Part shown: positions 36,096 through 48,605 of the stretch, one piece after another
How the letters are laid out: the number at the start of each line of letters is the position of its first letter
Position numbering within the stretch: position 1 is the first letter of the stretch
NCBI GenBank assembly: GCA_008360955.1
Contig: LUCM01000735.1
Coordinates: forward strand, 125,966 to 189,965
Source: Fasciolopsis buskii
Taxonomy: Eukaryota > Platyhelminthes > Trematoda > Plagiorchiida > Fasciolidae
Direction of reading: 5' to 3'
Length of the DNA: 64,000 nucleotides
Notes under the pieces: generated by a model
What the model was told of the DNA's origin: nothing
Databases searched by the model: none
Seen by the model: only the letters and a program-made list of their open reading frames with translations
Program-made: the position numbers and the translations under genes

Positions 36096-37102
36096 AAAAG
36101 AGGTTGCATATGCCAAGAAGACTAAAGGTTATCTGAAGTACCGCAGTATTTCATTTGAACCGTTATCCATGAGCCAACCGTCAGAATCAAACAATTTGGT
36201 TTCGGCCTAAGTGCTCAAAACCCGCTGCCTGACAATCTGGTTCTAGCCAAACCCCTCTTCCGAACTAACAATGCCGCCCTTGATTAGTACGATAACTTCA
36301 TAGGTTATTTTAAAAAATCCAACATCTAACTCTTCCTTGTACTTACTTAGTACCTGTGTGATTTGGGTTCAAGATCTTTGATTGGCCACGATGTGGACGT
36401 CTCCGTTGCAGAGCTTCGGAATTTAGGTTTCACCGACGGGATAGGAAATCACGGAAAAAGAACCAAGGCGGTGGATTTACGAACTTCTAATCACTCGGGT
36501 TCACAGAGAGTTCGTTGTCGCCTCGTTTTTATTACTCCATGGACACTACTTGTTTTGGAGTCCAGCGTAACTATGTAACTACGATAATCTACAAATTTCC
36601 CATCCCCCTATGATTCAAAATTAAATAAATTAAATAATAGTCTATATTATGACAGTTGGCGATTTTACTCAATGTACCTTTAATGTGATAAAATATTTTG
36701 TTTTCTTTCTCCCACAAGGGTAAATAACGTGATCAATAACTATCTAATCATTTTTTACACTAATACGAGACTCCTGTAACTAGTTTGATTGAATGTCTCA
36801 CATAGTGAAACTGATCACTTATACATTTGCTATTTAGCACTAGTGCGTGCAGTCCAAAAAGGTAAAATTCGTCCTCTTCCAGTTTTTATTGACAAGCATT
36901 TCCTCACTGAAAAACTTACTCATTACTAGTGCCTCATGCTTTCCTACTTCCGTGAACTGTAGAATTCATCGTTGAACTGCTCTGCCCAGTTGAAACGGTT
37001 CTCGTGTTCGTTGGGTGTTTAAATGAATACGGTTCGGGCGAAAAAGTCAGTTTGTTCGAGGGTCACCCAAAAATACGTCCAACAAAGTTCTAAAGTGAAA
37101 GC

Positions 37103-37265
37103 GAAGTTGGAGATCAACATTGCTTTTACCTCATTACCGTGTAGTCTCTCCTGGACGCAGGTGTTAATTTATTTTTATTATGCAAGTGTGATTCTAGTGT
37201 GAGAACCCCCGCGCAGAACCCTTGATAGTGATCATGTAAAGACTTATTTTTACCATATCCAAACA
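37103..37265. repeat. Dispersed repeat, copy 2
   Basis: Collinear with 34277-34460 (see there). Here the TTA microsatellite is reduced to a few units. Its right edge overlaps the last bases and splice donor of the candidate minus-strand exon at 37254-37390. Confidence 0.6.
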
Positions 37266-37390
37266 GACGTTGAATTCATCGGTGATTTGCTCTCCAGGGT
37301 ACTCGTCAAAGATAAATTCCACGGGAAAGCACAAAACATTTTTGTGAGCAACACACCAAATATCCTGGCCTTCGCGGTGCCACTGACGAA
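37254..37390 (-). CDS. Candidate internal exon, unknown protein
   Basis: On the minus strand an acceptor (GGTTGGATGCAG before 37390) and a donor, GATATG|GTAAAA (37254/37253), bound a 137-nt frame: two bases and 45 codons. The peptide is rich in W, C, F, D and E (RQWHREGQDIWCVAHKNVLC then FPVEFIFDEYPGEQITDEF), a composition unlike the chance frames around it. No family was recognised. The frame is also open upstream to an ATG at about 37415, so it might be a first exon instead. The exon's 3' edge lies inside a dispersed repeat, which leaves open that the frame belongs to a repeat and not a host gene. Confidence 0.3.
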
Positions 37391-38399
37391 CTGCATCCAA
37401 CCGGAACAGATCCATGGCGTAAGAATTCACACTTCACTTTCGAATCAGATTAAGTAAAACCGTGAACTAACTAGGACATATTTGTAATTTTGAGCAGCAC
37501 AGAGAGGTTTTTTTGAGGCGAACCCGAATGGTCTTCCCGCTGCACTAATGAACTGTGGGATTGGACACTTAGCCGAACTAAGGATAGCCATAGGAACCAG
37601 ATTTTTGAGTTGCCACACTGTCCTCGAATTTCGGAGGTCAGTCAGCATTTTTCGGATTTTTTCTTTGCCAGCAAGTCGGTAGTTTCATAAAAACGTTTTC
37701 GACTGACTGTCCCTATGTTCAATAGTGCACAGGATCCTTCCGCTAACTTTCCCAGTTCGCTTGTAAAGTCTAGTAAGTTTACATACAATGTTCGTACCTG
37801 ATATAGTAATACAAAAATCAGACAATAGAAATGGAGCACGGTGACGGACTTCCAGTTCAGACTAAAAGAATTGCAACATAAAACAAGCAAACGAAGATAA
37901 TGGGAAGGCCTCAGCAGCTAGAAAACACATTCGCTTTGATTTTATTAGCAAATCTTGTTTACATGCCAAAACGGAGGAATCTGTTCGGCAGGATGTAGTC
38001 CAGTCAGTGGCAGTTGGGACCAGTTTGAACTATATTCTCGGGTACTTCTGGTTTTGCACTTAGATTATAGCAAAACTGCACTTTAGTGTATCTTGCAAGG
38101 TTCCCGTGGACTCCCCTGACTAGTAACCATCTCACTTGCTCAAGTTATCTGCAAGGTTTTAAATGACGAGATGAAATCAATTAGACTTTTCTCTAATCTA
38201 GCCATCGGATTTCAAATTGGTTCCCATTTCCTAGTTTCTAAGCAAGTTAAAGTCACTCTAGTAACAATAACAAGTCCTTGAGTGGCTAGCTATCTAGTTC
38301 GTTGAAAAAACGACAACAATTCGTAATGGGGAAGACATTACATAGGCTCCCAATCAACAGCCCCAGGGCATCACGAGGTGTCGACTTTCACCAACCTAG

Positions 38400-39190
38400 G
38401 GAAACTCTGTCTAATTTTGAATTATTTTCTACTTACATTTGTCGGAAGCAGAACTCCTACCGTGTTTGATTCAGTCGACGTTCTGCTTGCTCAGGCAGAG
38501 GTAACTCCAAGTTAAGAAAACTTTTTGTCACCTTCCTTAAAGTGCACTCAACAGCCTCAACAATCATTGTCTACTACCGTTAAAACCAAAGATGTAGTCT
38601 CGGACATCTTCTCACCTATTCAGATAGTTAAGCCACATCAAACCTTGTCTACTTCATTTTTCTCATGAAGACCTTCTTCTGCTTCTTTCCCAAGCATGTT
38701 CGTAGTTTTTCTCCTAGAATCCGCAACTGCTTCCACAAGTACAATTAATTGGAGTTCTGATATTTACTTTACCCTAGAAGCCATTTTTCTCTTCCACGGT
38801 TCTATTGTCTTCTCAGCATCAAAAGCTGTAAGGCTACCGTAGGAACATTTTTACGATCAAATGGGCTACCAGAAATTCAGGTGCATATCATCACGAATAC
38901 TGAAAAAATCCAAAATGTCTATTCAACTTATGTTAGCCGATTCTCGACCAACGCCAGTACCAGGGGCCTGTGGTCACGAATCCGGGTTTTGTGGAACGAA
39001 CTTCAGATGCAGAAAGTATAAATCAAGCATCTATTTGTCCGCTGTGCAGTTTTAATAGTCATCTATGGAAGTCCCAAAGTACACTAAACTTAAATAACTG
39101 CAACTATGGGTTTTGCTGGCTTGACTTTACCACTTCAAGTGAGTAGTGCAACTTTTCTCATTGATGTATTTGCTTCCCTTAATTCAGACT
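38400..39190 (+). other. Possible 5' part of the decayed LINE
   Basis: This stretch just upstream of the reverse-transcriptase remnant is C/T-rich on the plus strand like the remnant itself, and has short frames without recognisable motifs. It may be remains of the endonuclease or ORF1 region. No diagnostic residues were found. Confidence 0.25.
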
Positions 39191-40090
39191 AAAGCAGCTG
39201 TTTCAGTCCCAACCGACAAAAACCTGTCATTATTGTTCCCCTTCCCAAACCTGGCAGTTCTAATGTCCCAGCCAAATGTTTCATCATGTCACACTTACAT
39301 CTCGCGATTTTAACCCAAGAGAATGTGCCGTCCCAATATGTCCGACTTCTTCGGTTCGTCTACTCAGAGATTTCCTTCGATTTGCCCGCAGAACGAATAG
39401 GCCCACTCGGGATGTTGTTGCGTCTTTGGTCACTCATATCACCAAATCCTCGGACACGTCGGCAAAATTTTCCTGATACACTTTCTCAGATTTATCCTTT
39501 GCCGTTCACTCTGTTCAAAGACACTCATTGCTGCGCAAGCTATATGAGCACTTTCTGGCTTTGCCATCCGATTACTTCACCATCAGAACTCATTGCGAAC
39601 GACCAGACCGAAAAATATCTACACCGTAAATGAATTTTTATTCCCGGGTCTTCCAAAGAGCTGTCTTTACTTCCCAACTTGTTATCAACATGCACTAGCG
39701 ATCTATCAATGAGTCCCCTCGTCTTTTATTCAAACGGATCTAGGATGTTGTCCTCGGCGAGGTCGGATCTGTGACTGCAATTTTCCTTAACTCTTCTAAA
39801 AACTCGTCCCTCATTCATGATTTTTTCGTCCCTGCTGGCTAATGTCCTAATTAGTCAAGATACGCAGAAAAAATGTCTATTTTTTCTCGGTCTGCTTACG
39901 CGCCTGACCACTTTTTCATTAACTCAGAACAAATTCAGGAGGGTACACTTTGTCAAAAGCTTGATAACTACTATCGAAGAAAGTCTCGATGGTCGTATCA
40001 TACACTCTGGCTGCCTATTATCGATGGTAGATCTTTCATGCCTCTGAAGAAACTATCTACCAAAACAATAAGGTATACATCTATCTGCGC
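39191..40090 (+). mobile_element. Decayed non-LTR retrotransposon, reverse transcriptase remnant
   Basis: Plus-strand fragments in successive frames match conserved blocks of a LINE reverse transcriptase in the right order and spacing. PVIIVPLPKPG (39223-39255) is the block before the first RT motif. FHHVTLTS (from 39279) corresponds to Y/F-R-P-I-S-L-T. RDFLRFARRTNRPTRDVV (from 39366) corresponds to Q-F-G-F-R-x-x-R-S-T-x-D. HSLLRKLYEHFL (39523-39558) follows where the catalytic-core helix after F-D-x-V is expected. A G-L-P-K-S then L-S-P-N-L-L-type block (39646-39707) replaces G-V-P-Q-G-S-x-L-S-P. Frameshifts and stops between the blocks show it is inactive. The style suggests the jockey/CR1/I group of elements. 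The catalytic aspartate pair was not located. Confidence 0.78.
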
Positions 40091-41100
40091 CTGAATAATT
40101 TCTCTCGTCTGCTTTTCATCCTGGATAAAATAGTCTACGTAGATGACGTACTCGCTTCATGACAAATCATACCCACAGCTTCATACTCTTCGGCGCAAAT
40201 ATCAATAGAAACTGGGCTACTTAGAAATTAGCTCCAATTCTGACCAGCTGCAAGTAGGTTTTGTTTGAATTACTCCGCAATCCTTCTTAACCGTACATTA
40301 TTTCGGATTTTTACTCCGCGAAATTTTCCGATGTATGAGCTCATTTGTTTTGACCGGAATGCGGATAGATGCATGCGCAAACCTCAGTACAAATACAAAC
40401 TCATCCAAGTGTTCCGCGTGTAAACTCATCTATCCTAGATCATATAATCGACCATGGACCACCTACCCCTTACCAGGACCTTTCGTTCTGGAATTGACTT
40501 CATCGGATATTTAGGAGCACTCATAGTGATACCCACCGACCTACTCAGCTGCTTGTTGGAAACTATGACGAGTCCTTCTATGCTTGGAAACTTCGACTGC
40601 CTCAGAACTCACAACCCGTCATACTCAAATGTGATCCTCAGTATATTTATTCAATCCTCCAACAGTGTCACCCCGCAATATTCGTTGATATTCAACACAA
40701 TGACTATAAAATTCTACGTCTTGGTCTCATAATAACCAGCTGAGCCTTTTCATACCCTTTAGAGAAGAGGTGATCAACTAACTTATTAGCAGTTCTGTTG
40801 AATCTTGCATTAGCCTTGCTCCTGAAATATTTTAGCCCTGCACTCTGGGTTATTTCTGCTCCACCCAAACCCAAAAGGCTATTTAGATTTTCGATTTATC
40901 TCCTCGTCTAATAAGCTATGCGAAATCTCCGTTATTTTATATTTGGTTCCAATAATAACTCCGAGATACATGGATAATACTCACTGCATTGAACCCCCTA
41001 TCGCGCGACCTAGTGTTATCTATTTCTATTCATAACTGTCCACTTCCCATTTGTGATGAAATTGCTGTTGGACAAAACTTTTGCCCGAGTTGCAAACAAG
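40091..41100 (+). other. Probable 3' part of the decayed LINE
   Basis: This region continues downstream of the RT blocks. Its base bias is similar and it holds a 92-codon frame (40454-40732), but no thumb-domain or tail motif that I can name. The 3' boundary of the element is not visible; there is no poly-A or simple repeat tail. Confidence 0.3.
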
Positions 41101-41231
41101 TACACCCGTAACAGTTATTTGAAACAAATTCTTTGCATTGTTGCCAATATTCCATTTACCGGTAACTACTCAGTATGATCTACTTCAGAACCACCTTGAT
41201 TTTGCTCATGTTATGTATATTCCCTAGACTG

Positions 41232-41390
41232 CCGCATTGGTTTCGCTATTTAGGTGTCGATGCTCGGCATTACGCTTGTTGACGTTTGGCTCAGGTTGGC
41301 CTCTCTGTTTTCATACTTCCCAGGTGGGTCACGCAACCACTTCATAGATTGCTGTCCAAATGCAGGCTGCATCTTGACGATTCTGCAGGC
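41232..41390. repeat. Direct repeat, left copy
   Basis: About 155 bp here aligns with 41694-41850 in the same orientation. Shared words include ATTGGTTT, TTTGGCTCA/TTTGGTTCA with GTTGGC, a CCAG(G/A)TGGG block, CCACTTCA and ATGCAGGCTGCA/ATGCTGCA. The copies are clearly diverged. Confidence 0.6.
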
Positions 41391-41693
41391 GGGACCTCGA
41401 TTTGATTAAACACGAAGAACTTGTGGTGTTATCTGAACTGTGCGACCCTATATAGGTTTAAAGAAATGGCCTGCCTCGTGTTAAGCGAATAAATGCATGC
41501 CGTGGGAGGTCTTCGAGTTGATTTGTTTGGGCCAGTGGAACCCATACTGGATTTTGTAACGGCTTATTCTGTGTCTTGTAGCGAAAAAAATAGTCTTATT
41601 GAGACGGATTATCCATGCATGTGGCGCGGATACGAAACCTTGTAAACAGTGTTGTTTTGTTGGGAGGAAGTCATGCAGTGTGTATCCCACATA

Positions 41694-41850
41694 TCCTCAT
41701 ATTGGTTTAGCTGCGTAATTGTTGGTTATGATTAATGTGCTTAGTGAACTTTGGTTCACGTTGGCTTATTTCGGTCTCTGCCCTTTCCAGATGGGCTAAC
41801 CATCCACTTCAAAGATAGTTGTCCTAGTCCATGCTGCACACCGACATCGT
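41694..41850. repeat. Direct repeat, right copy
   Basis: Partner of 41232-41390, offset by about 460 bp, with roughly 300 bp of non-repeated sequence between. The layout could be a terminal-repeat retrotransposon in miniature, or simply an old segmental duplication. Confidence 0.6.
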
Positions 41851-42906
41851 TCACAGAGGAAATAATCTCTCGTTCTTTGTTGCTGACTCGTTTTCTTGCC
41901 AAACATGCGTTCGGCATCCATGTCTCTTAGCCACATTACAAATTGACCTACGGTAAATGGGTGTAATTTCAGTAGGTCTCATCATTTTGTTTGACAAGTT
42001 CTGCCACCTTCTAGAAGCAGAAAACGGTTCACTATCATTCAACCGTTCATCACACTGGTTCTATTGAGATAGTGCACGTGGTGTCAAAATAATATTCCTA
42101 TTTCAATTGTTGGATTCTAGTAAATCTTGTTGCATACGCTCGCAAGTAACTATTTACCTCTCTGTCACGTGATTTTTGCAAGCTGCTAGCACAGTCAGAC
42201 GGAGGTAGGTTAGTTCATCTTATTAGTCCCAGATTATTACACGTCCGAACAGCCGATACGTTTTTGTTTTTGGCATTCAGAAACGGCATGTTCTCCACCG
42301 TAGGGATGGTTAGCATTCTGTTTGGTACAACTCGGCCAGTGAGGATTTGAATGAATCAGGATAAATATGTGGTCATGAAAATAAGAACAATTCAGAGGAG
42401 CCAAACAGCTGACACAAGTGGAAAGTGGAACTTAGGAGTATCCACATACTAGGTTGTCAACCTAACCGAGATCGTCAAAAATGGGTAGAAGAGTACAAGT
42501 ATGACGGAGATTGAGTGACTTAGCCAGGGTGGGTGGGTTGGACAACGAGGAAAATGTTTCGAACCTGTTAAAAATATCAAGACAACACACGTCCGTTGGA
42601 ACAAAATTAGTCACATCGACTTTACTTCTTTCTTGTCTAAGTACCCGGGTTCAAACCAACCTGAAATCTATTGCAAGAGAAACATTCTAATTTTTGATCT
42701 ACTTTCTCCGATAGTCTGGATTAAGGGAAAATTCAGTTCATTTTCAGATGAACTTTCAATAGTTAAGTAAATGGTATTGATTAGATGTTTCGGTGCATTT
42801 TACGACAATTCGTCCAAAGCCGATTCTCATTGTCTCACCTAGACGAGAATTCTGATTCATCAGTAGCCGCAGTTTCCAAGCCAGGGACTACAATTGGTAC
42901 TCGCCT

Positions 42907-42952
42907 GCACACACACACACACATTCACAGACACGCACACAAACACGCACGC
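42907..42952. repeat. (CA)n-rich tract
   Basis: An uninterrupted CA core (about 42908-42922) followed by a degenerate CACG/CACA stretch. Confidence 0.85.
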
Positions 42953-43548
42953 GAACCTCACCCAGTCCACCGGGCCAGAGACCACAAGCAGTGATTAAAT
43001 TGCCGTACTGCTTGCTTGCCTCAAAGGATAGTCTAAACACTGTTCTAAGCATTCCTTTTTCTCATCAGCACTTCACATCTGGTTTGCTTGAACTACCCGA
43101 CATCCAGGGGTCTGTGAACGGATCATAAATCTTTCAAGTATGCGCGTTTTAATGAGTTCATAAAATCGTTTCCCGACTTGGATATTTCCAAATTAACCAG
43201 CTCAGTAAAAACTTTTTGTAATTTGCTGGGTTGAGCATTGACGTGGTAACTTATGTTGTTCTTAGCCGGCAATTTTGAGCTACTTTTAAAGCAATTCTTC
43301 TTCGTTTGCTGCACCTCTTCAAATTTTCTGTTTGCTTTTAAAAAGTGAATGAGAGGTATTCATTAGACGTTCACTGATAGTTGTTAATTACTTTGAAATT
43401 AAAGTAATGAGATTGCTTCAGAGCTTTCATATCACGATATATCTTGAATTACGAGGTTTGCTCCCATTATTTTGCCCGTTTGGAATTGTAAATTTAGCAA
43501 ATAATTTTTGCAAACAGCCGCTTGAAAATGCCGCGTACATCCAATTCA

Positions 43549-43616
43549 ACGGTGCCCAACCGGTCAGCATCATGGCTTCTGAGCGGCATTGTTCCGGGTT
43601 CGATTCCCGTCACCGT
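43549..43616 (+). mobile_element. tRNA-like element (tRNA-derived repeat)
   Basis: ACGGTG (43549-43554) pairs with CACCGT (43611-43616) as a 6-bp acceptor-like stem. CCGGGTTCGATTCCCG forms a T arm with a perfect B box, and ACCGGTCAGCATCATGGC occupies the A-box position. The anticodon arm does not pair well, so I call it a tRNA-derived repeat and not a tRNA gene. Confidence 0.55.
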
Positions 43617-46600
43617 CTGTCGTTTTTTCTATTAGATAGCCGGTGATTTATTTATGAATGAGCATCTGATTTTAAATGAATATCAAAATAACAGAAAAGG
43701 AAACCAGAAATAAGGATACAGGGGTGCATGGAATTTTGCAATCCATTCTTCATGTGATTTCCATGTCACTTATCAGCTGTCTAAAGCAAACTAACGGCTC
43801 ACTTATTGCCAGTATTAAAACTGCAGATTTTTCCACCTTCGGAAATGGCAGTCAGGCCGAAATAAACTTGAAAACTGTACACTCTAAAATCGGTCCATAA
43901 AATGATATTGTGACTTCAATAGGAACGAATCTGTCAATCACTGATTGTTGAAGATATTTGAACAAAAAGGCTCATCAGACGGCGATGCGGTTAGGGTTCT
44001 TTGGTGATGAGACATTTGGTTCTAGGAAAAGAGAATTGATCTTGCATTGTTTGCCCTATTCAATCATCCAAGTAAATCGCTCCCATTTTGCGATAAAATT
44101 CCCCACGAAAGTCGTCATCCCAACCATTTCCTGGTAGAGTCACATGCTGGAGCCGGGAGGGTTTTGATCCATCTAGAGACACAAGTGATGACGGGTTTTG
44201 CTCGAACTAGATCAGAAGAACCCATTACTGTGAAAACGATTCAATCCTATTGAATTTTCCACACGAAATCTTCGTTCCTCACTCTCCAAACTGCAATTAG
44301 CTTGTTTCTTGCTCTTCCCCAGCGCATTTTAGTCTCAGTTTCCTTCTTTTTTCTTGCTCCATGAACCCAGTTTGGCCTGCCTTGTTTTCATGCCCGCTGA
44401 TCCACTGTTGATGCGGGCTATACTTGAGCTCGGGCTCATCCAGGGGTCGATACTCGTCACATTTTATTTCGAATCACCCCTGTCCCTCCTCTTGGTTAGT
44501 CCCACATTCCATATATCATATTTGCTTTTCTTTTTTTGTCTCGCCGAATTCTTTTACGTCTTGACTTCAATAAACACCTCACTTTCCACGAGGATTCGGC
44601 TGGGTTTCTCATTTACTTCAGACGAGTGAACTTTAACCATCCGTTTCGTGCGAATATCACGTCATGCGTGCGTGTCTGTCTAGCTTAGACGTGCGTGGGA
44701 TAGCCCAATAGGGGCAGAAACATTGTATATATCCAATTCTCATATGAAAGCCTTATGTTTCCCACCCGAATGATCGATTTTTTCCGGTACACAGACCGAC
44801 TTTCCCTTTGTTCAAATGGCTGGAGCTGATACAGTTGTGCATAATTCCGCTTTGACCTATTTGAAGAAAACGGATATCGATAGACGATCTTTTGTATCTG
44901 GAATAGCCCACAAGTCTGGGATATGTTGCTTACATCTGAAGTGATCGCTCGTTGAACGACAATTCGATTACCCAGTCGTTTTAGCTTCTTCCAGAATCGC
45001 GTAAGTGGGCTACGAAGTGCTCAGTAACTGGGTAGTGGTTTAATTACAATTATGTCTCATCGAGGTTTTTTATGAACTAACATGATGTAGCCAACTGATT
45101 GAAGTTCAAGCGACATCTAATTTCAAACCACTCTAAACGGATGATCAATCGGTCTGTTTTGGTTGCTTATTGTTTCTTCATCTGGTCTTCAGAGATCGAG
45201 CTCACGAAGATCTGTTGTGTTCTATTTGTGTTTAACTGATGTGTCCAAAATAACCGCAAATTTTAACACACGCACTAATAGACCTGGAACCCGCAAAACC
45301 GAAAGAATATTTTTAAACAGCTCTGCGTACCGAACTCCCGGTGTTTTTGGGTACCCCCGTTTGCCTAGAATGGGGACAAGTTATGAACGTGTTTCAGACG
45401 GTCAGACCAATTGAAAAGTACAGGTCATCATGATCAGCACCCACGGGGCATGGTTGTCAGGCCAAGTTCAGCCTAACGTTCAACTACGCAACTACCATTA
45501 ACACTATTCCGTTGACCGTGTGGCCAGAAATTTGGACTAGGCAGGCGTATTCTCATTGGCCGCCACAAAGTTACTAGGGTAAGTAAACATGCGAAACTGT
45601 GCACGGAAATTCCTTACCTATTCTCTGTGTGGTTATCTTCCTTTCTGTCGTTTCCCTGCAATCACACGTTCACCGTCTGTACTGAATGTTGCCTGTATTA
45701 CTGTTTAACGCAATTCCACTGTATCAAGCTCAGTAGGAGTTCCGGTTAAGAATGACGATATCAGGAAAGAATCCCATGCCAGTTTCCATGATTACATACG
45801 TCTCTTTTGACACCTATTTCAGCCCCCATCCAAGCTGTGTTTTAAGCTTTTCCTCGCTTTTCGGTTGAACTGTATTCTTCTTTACTTTACACAAATTTAC
45901 AATGCAGTTCAATACAACAGGGATTCGAAGTTGCTCTGGAAGATTCTTTGCCGCAAAGATAATAGCGGGATGGAATACGACAAATCTTTTCACATTTGGG
46001 TAAAAGTATTTAAGCGATGATAAAGTATACTCATTCTTCTACACCTCATCCCTATTTCATACTCCAATCGTACGCTAAGCTCTGTACCTAAACCGTTCAG
46101 TGGATGTTTTTAGCAATTTCGTCGATTTGAAATGGCACAGTTGCGAATCACGTTGTAACAGCTTAGGGTAATCACACTCCCTCATTCTAAATGAAATATT
46201 TTGATTCCATTGAACGATTTCTCGCAGACAATTTGCTGTGGAAAGTGAGTCGACATGTAATGAAATTGTGCTTATTTCAAACTGAACAGCGAAAGACGAA
46301 TTTTCAGTTACACTACCATCTCGAAAATTGGCTGATAAATCGATATGGGATAATAACTCTTTCAGTTATATCCTACCAGAACTCAGATGATACAACGACG
46401 TGTGAGGTGGTAGATTTGATCAAAAAAATAAAGGGTTTTTAGAACGGAAATGAAGTATTTAATGACAGATTGGATATGTTCTAGTTTTTGGTCAGTAATT
46501 TCTTACCTACTGTTTCTTTAATCACCTGAGCATTTCTGAACGACTATGGTACAAGGCGGTTCGCATTACATACTTCCTGTCCAAACCATCAGGTGGCATG

Positions 46601-48529
46601 TTGTTTGTTGACAGTCATTGAAAACACTTTCTCCTATTGACAATTCGATGGTTGTGAACACCTACACCTGTTCCCCGTAACTTTTAGACAAAATCTCAAA
46701 TTTACTTAGCTCCCATCTGAAATACTTTAGCCTCCAACCGTAGTCCTGCAGTCTCGACACACAAACTTTGAACACTATATGTTGACACCATTCGCCAAAT
46801 CAGAGTGCCTTTCTGTGAATTTTAAGACCGAAGCGCTTAGACGAACTTGTCGTGCTAGTATTTCCACCACAACTGCTAACAGCTGGTTTCACCCATCTCA
46901 AACATATGCACAAGGGAAGGAATTAGGTTAGACAATACCGAGCCAAACCAGGTTCGTCTGCTGAGATAGCACGCCTTGAGGACAGCCTTTCCAGAGAGTT
47001 CACTTACTCCAGGAATTGTAATCGCAGATGGAATGGCACCAGGCTTCTCTAAGTTTAGTGAAAAAGCTCCCGGAGGAAAACCTAAGTGCGGTCCATCCTA
47101 ACGACCAGTGTTCTGTCGTTCGGACAATTCATTTCGCACCTCCTAGTTGTCGCATCCAAATTGGAAGGGTAGTCAAAAACGGAGGTGTTAAAGTTACTCA
47201 AATCCGGAAAGATAACCAGGTCTATCGACCCACACTTCTTATCTACGGAGAAACATGGAGGCCGGTGTGGCTCGGTCGGTGAATCATGACTTCCATAAAT
47301 AATCAGTGACAATATATTTATTCCATTACCGATTGTTAAGGCCTTTTGACTATTATTGCTGTACTGACACAATCTCATAAACAAACTCCATCCAGGAAGT
47401 ATCAACGAATTGCACTATTTTCTTCAACATTGTGCTGGATCGTCTTCCAGACTCCGTTAGACGACCAATCATATTCAGTGCAAACTCGAACGCTCTACAA
47501 TTGATACTTTAGCATTTTTTTGGATATTGCCGTTGCTAGATTATTTGGCGATACCGGCATGAGTGTGACAGGTGCCTTCCTAACTATTCACATGCCTTTG
47601 GAACCTTCGTTTCGTCCCAAAATCTGGAGTCATGTGCCTGACAAATATGTTTATTACACTGGTCCAAAGACCGCTTCTTTGGAAGAGTGAAATGTACCAA
47701 GATAGTTGCAGAATTTTCCGAGAATGGCTTAACCGATGCCGACGTGTTTCAAGAGTCTTTTCTTCCTCCTTGATGAACGTCAACTTATATTATTTGCACG
47801 TTTGTTTCCCCCATATAGTTCCATATTGAAATATATTGAGGACGACGTTTTGGCTCAGTCTGTCTCAAATGAACTTGAATTTATTGAAGTAACTGGGAAT
47901 TTCCCCATGTAGCAAGTATCAATTTTTTTGAAAACTGTTCTCTGGTGAGCTGTGAGAAAGCTCAAGTCTGTTCTTTCGCCTATAGGTCCCAGTTCACCGA
48001 GAACATTAATTCGCTCGAAACAATAGCCCGTTATAAAAAAGTTGCAGTCCAATCTCCATTGCCTTTAAATATGAAAATCATATAAGCAGAATTGCGCTGC
48101 CTATCATATCAAACTAGTTTATGGTGAAAATGTATTGTTCCATAGCTCATCACTTCAGTTTTCGTAAAACGATACATATCACGTATCATTGTTTATTATC
48201 GATCCACTGCACATCCACGATTATAAGGAAAAGGCGTGGCCACTTTTCGCAGGAAATTAGGCAGCATTTTCATGCTATTGGCATTGCCTCAAACGACCCA
48301 GAACTGGAGCTATACACCAATCACGTAACAGGGTACATTGCGTTTTACATGGAACATTCGCTGAAATGCTCTTGACGTCGGTCTCACATATCGACCTGAC
48401 CTGCAAGCCAACCTATTCCTGGCAATTTATCTTCGCATGTTTAAATTATTTTTCCCGTATCTGAGGGTCTTCTGGTTGTTCAAGATGCATGGTTTTTAGC
48501 CTTCATTTACGTACTTCTGACCTCCGCTC
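43617..48529. other. Non-coding stretch, no gene recognised
   Basis: Short frames on both strands (for example 45163-45414 plus, 47028-47282 plus and 47082-47405 minus) show no domain, and none chains with splice signals in phase. No copies of the repeat families described elsewhere were seen. Confidence 0.45.
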
Positions 48530-48605
48530 ATGGTGGCCTAGCCTTCACTTGCAGCTGGTACCGTCCACTCTTTGCTTCGAACCCCATCGCGACCCCTCCC
48601 AAAAA
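48530..48605 (+). mobile_element. Possible degenerate tRNA-like element
   Basis: GGTGGCCTAGCCTTCACTTG in an A-box position and TTGCTTCGAACCCCATC in a B-box position, about 40 nt apart. No second copy and no stems of note. Confidence 0.25.
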
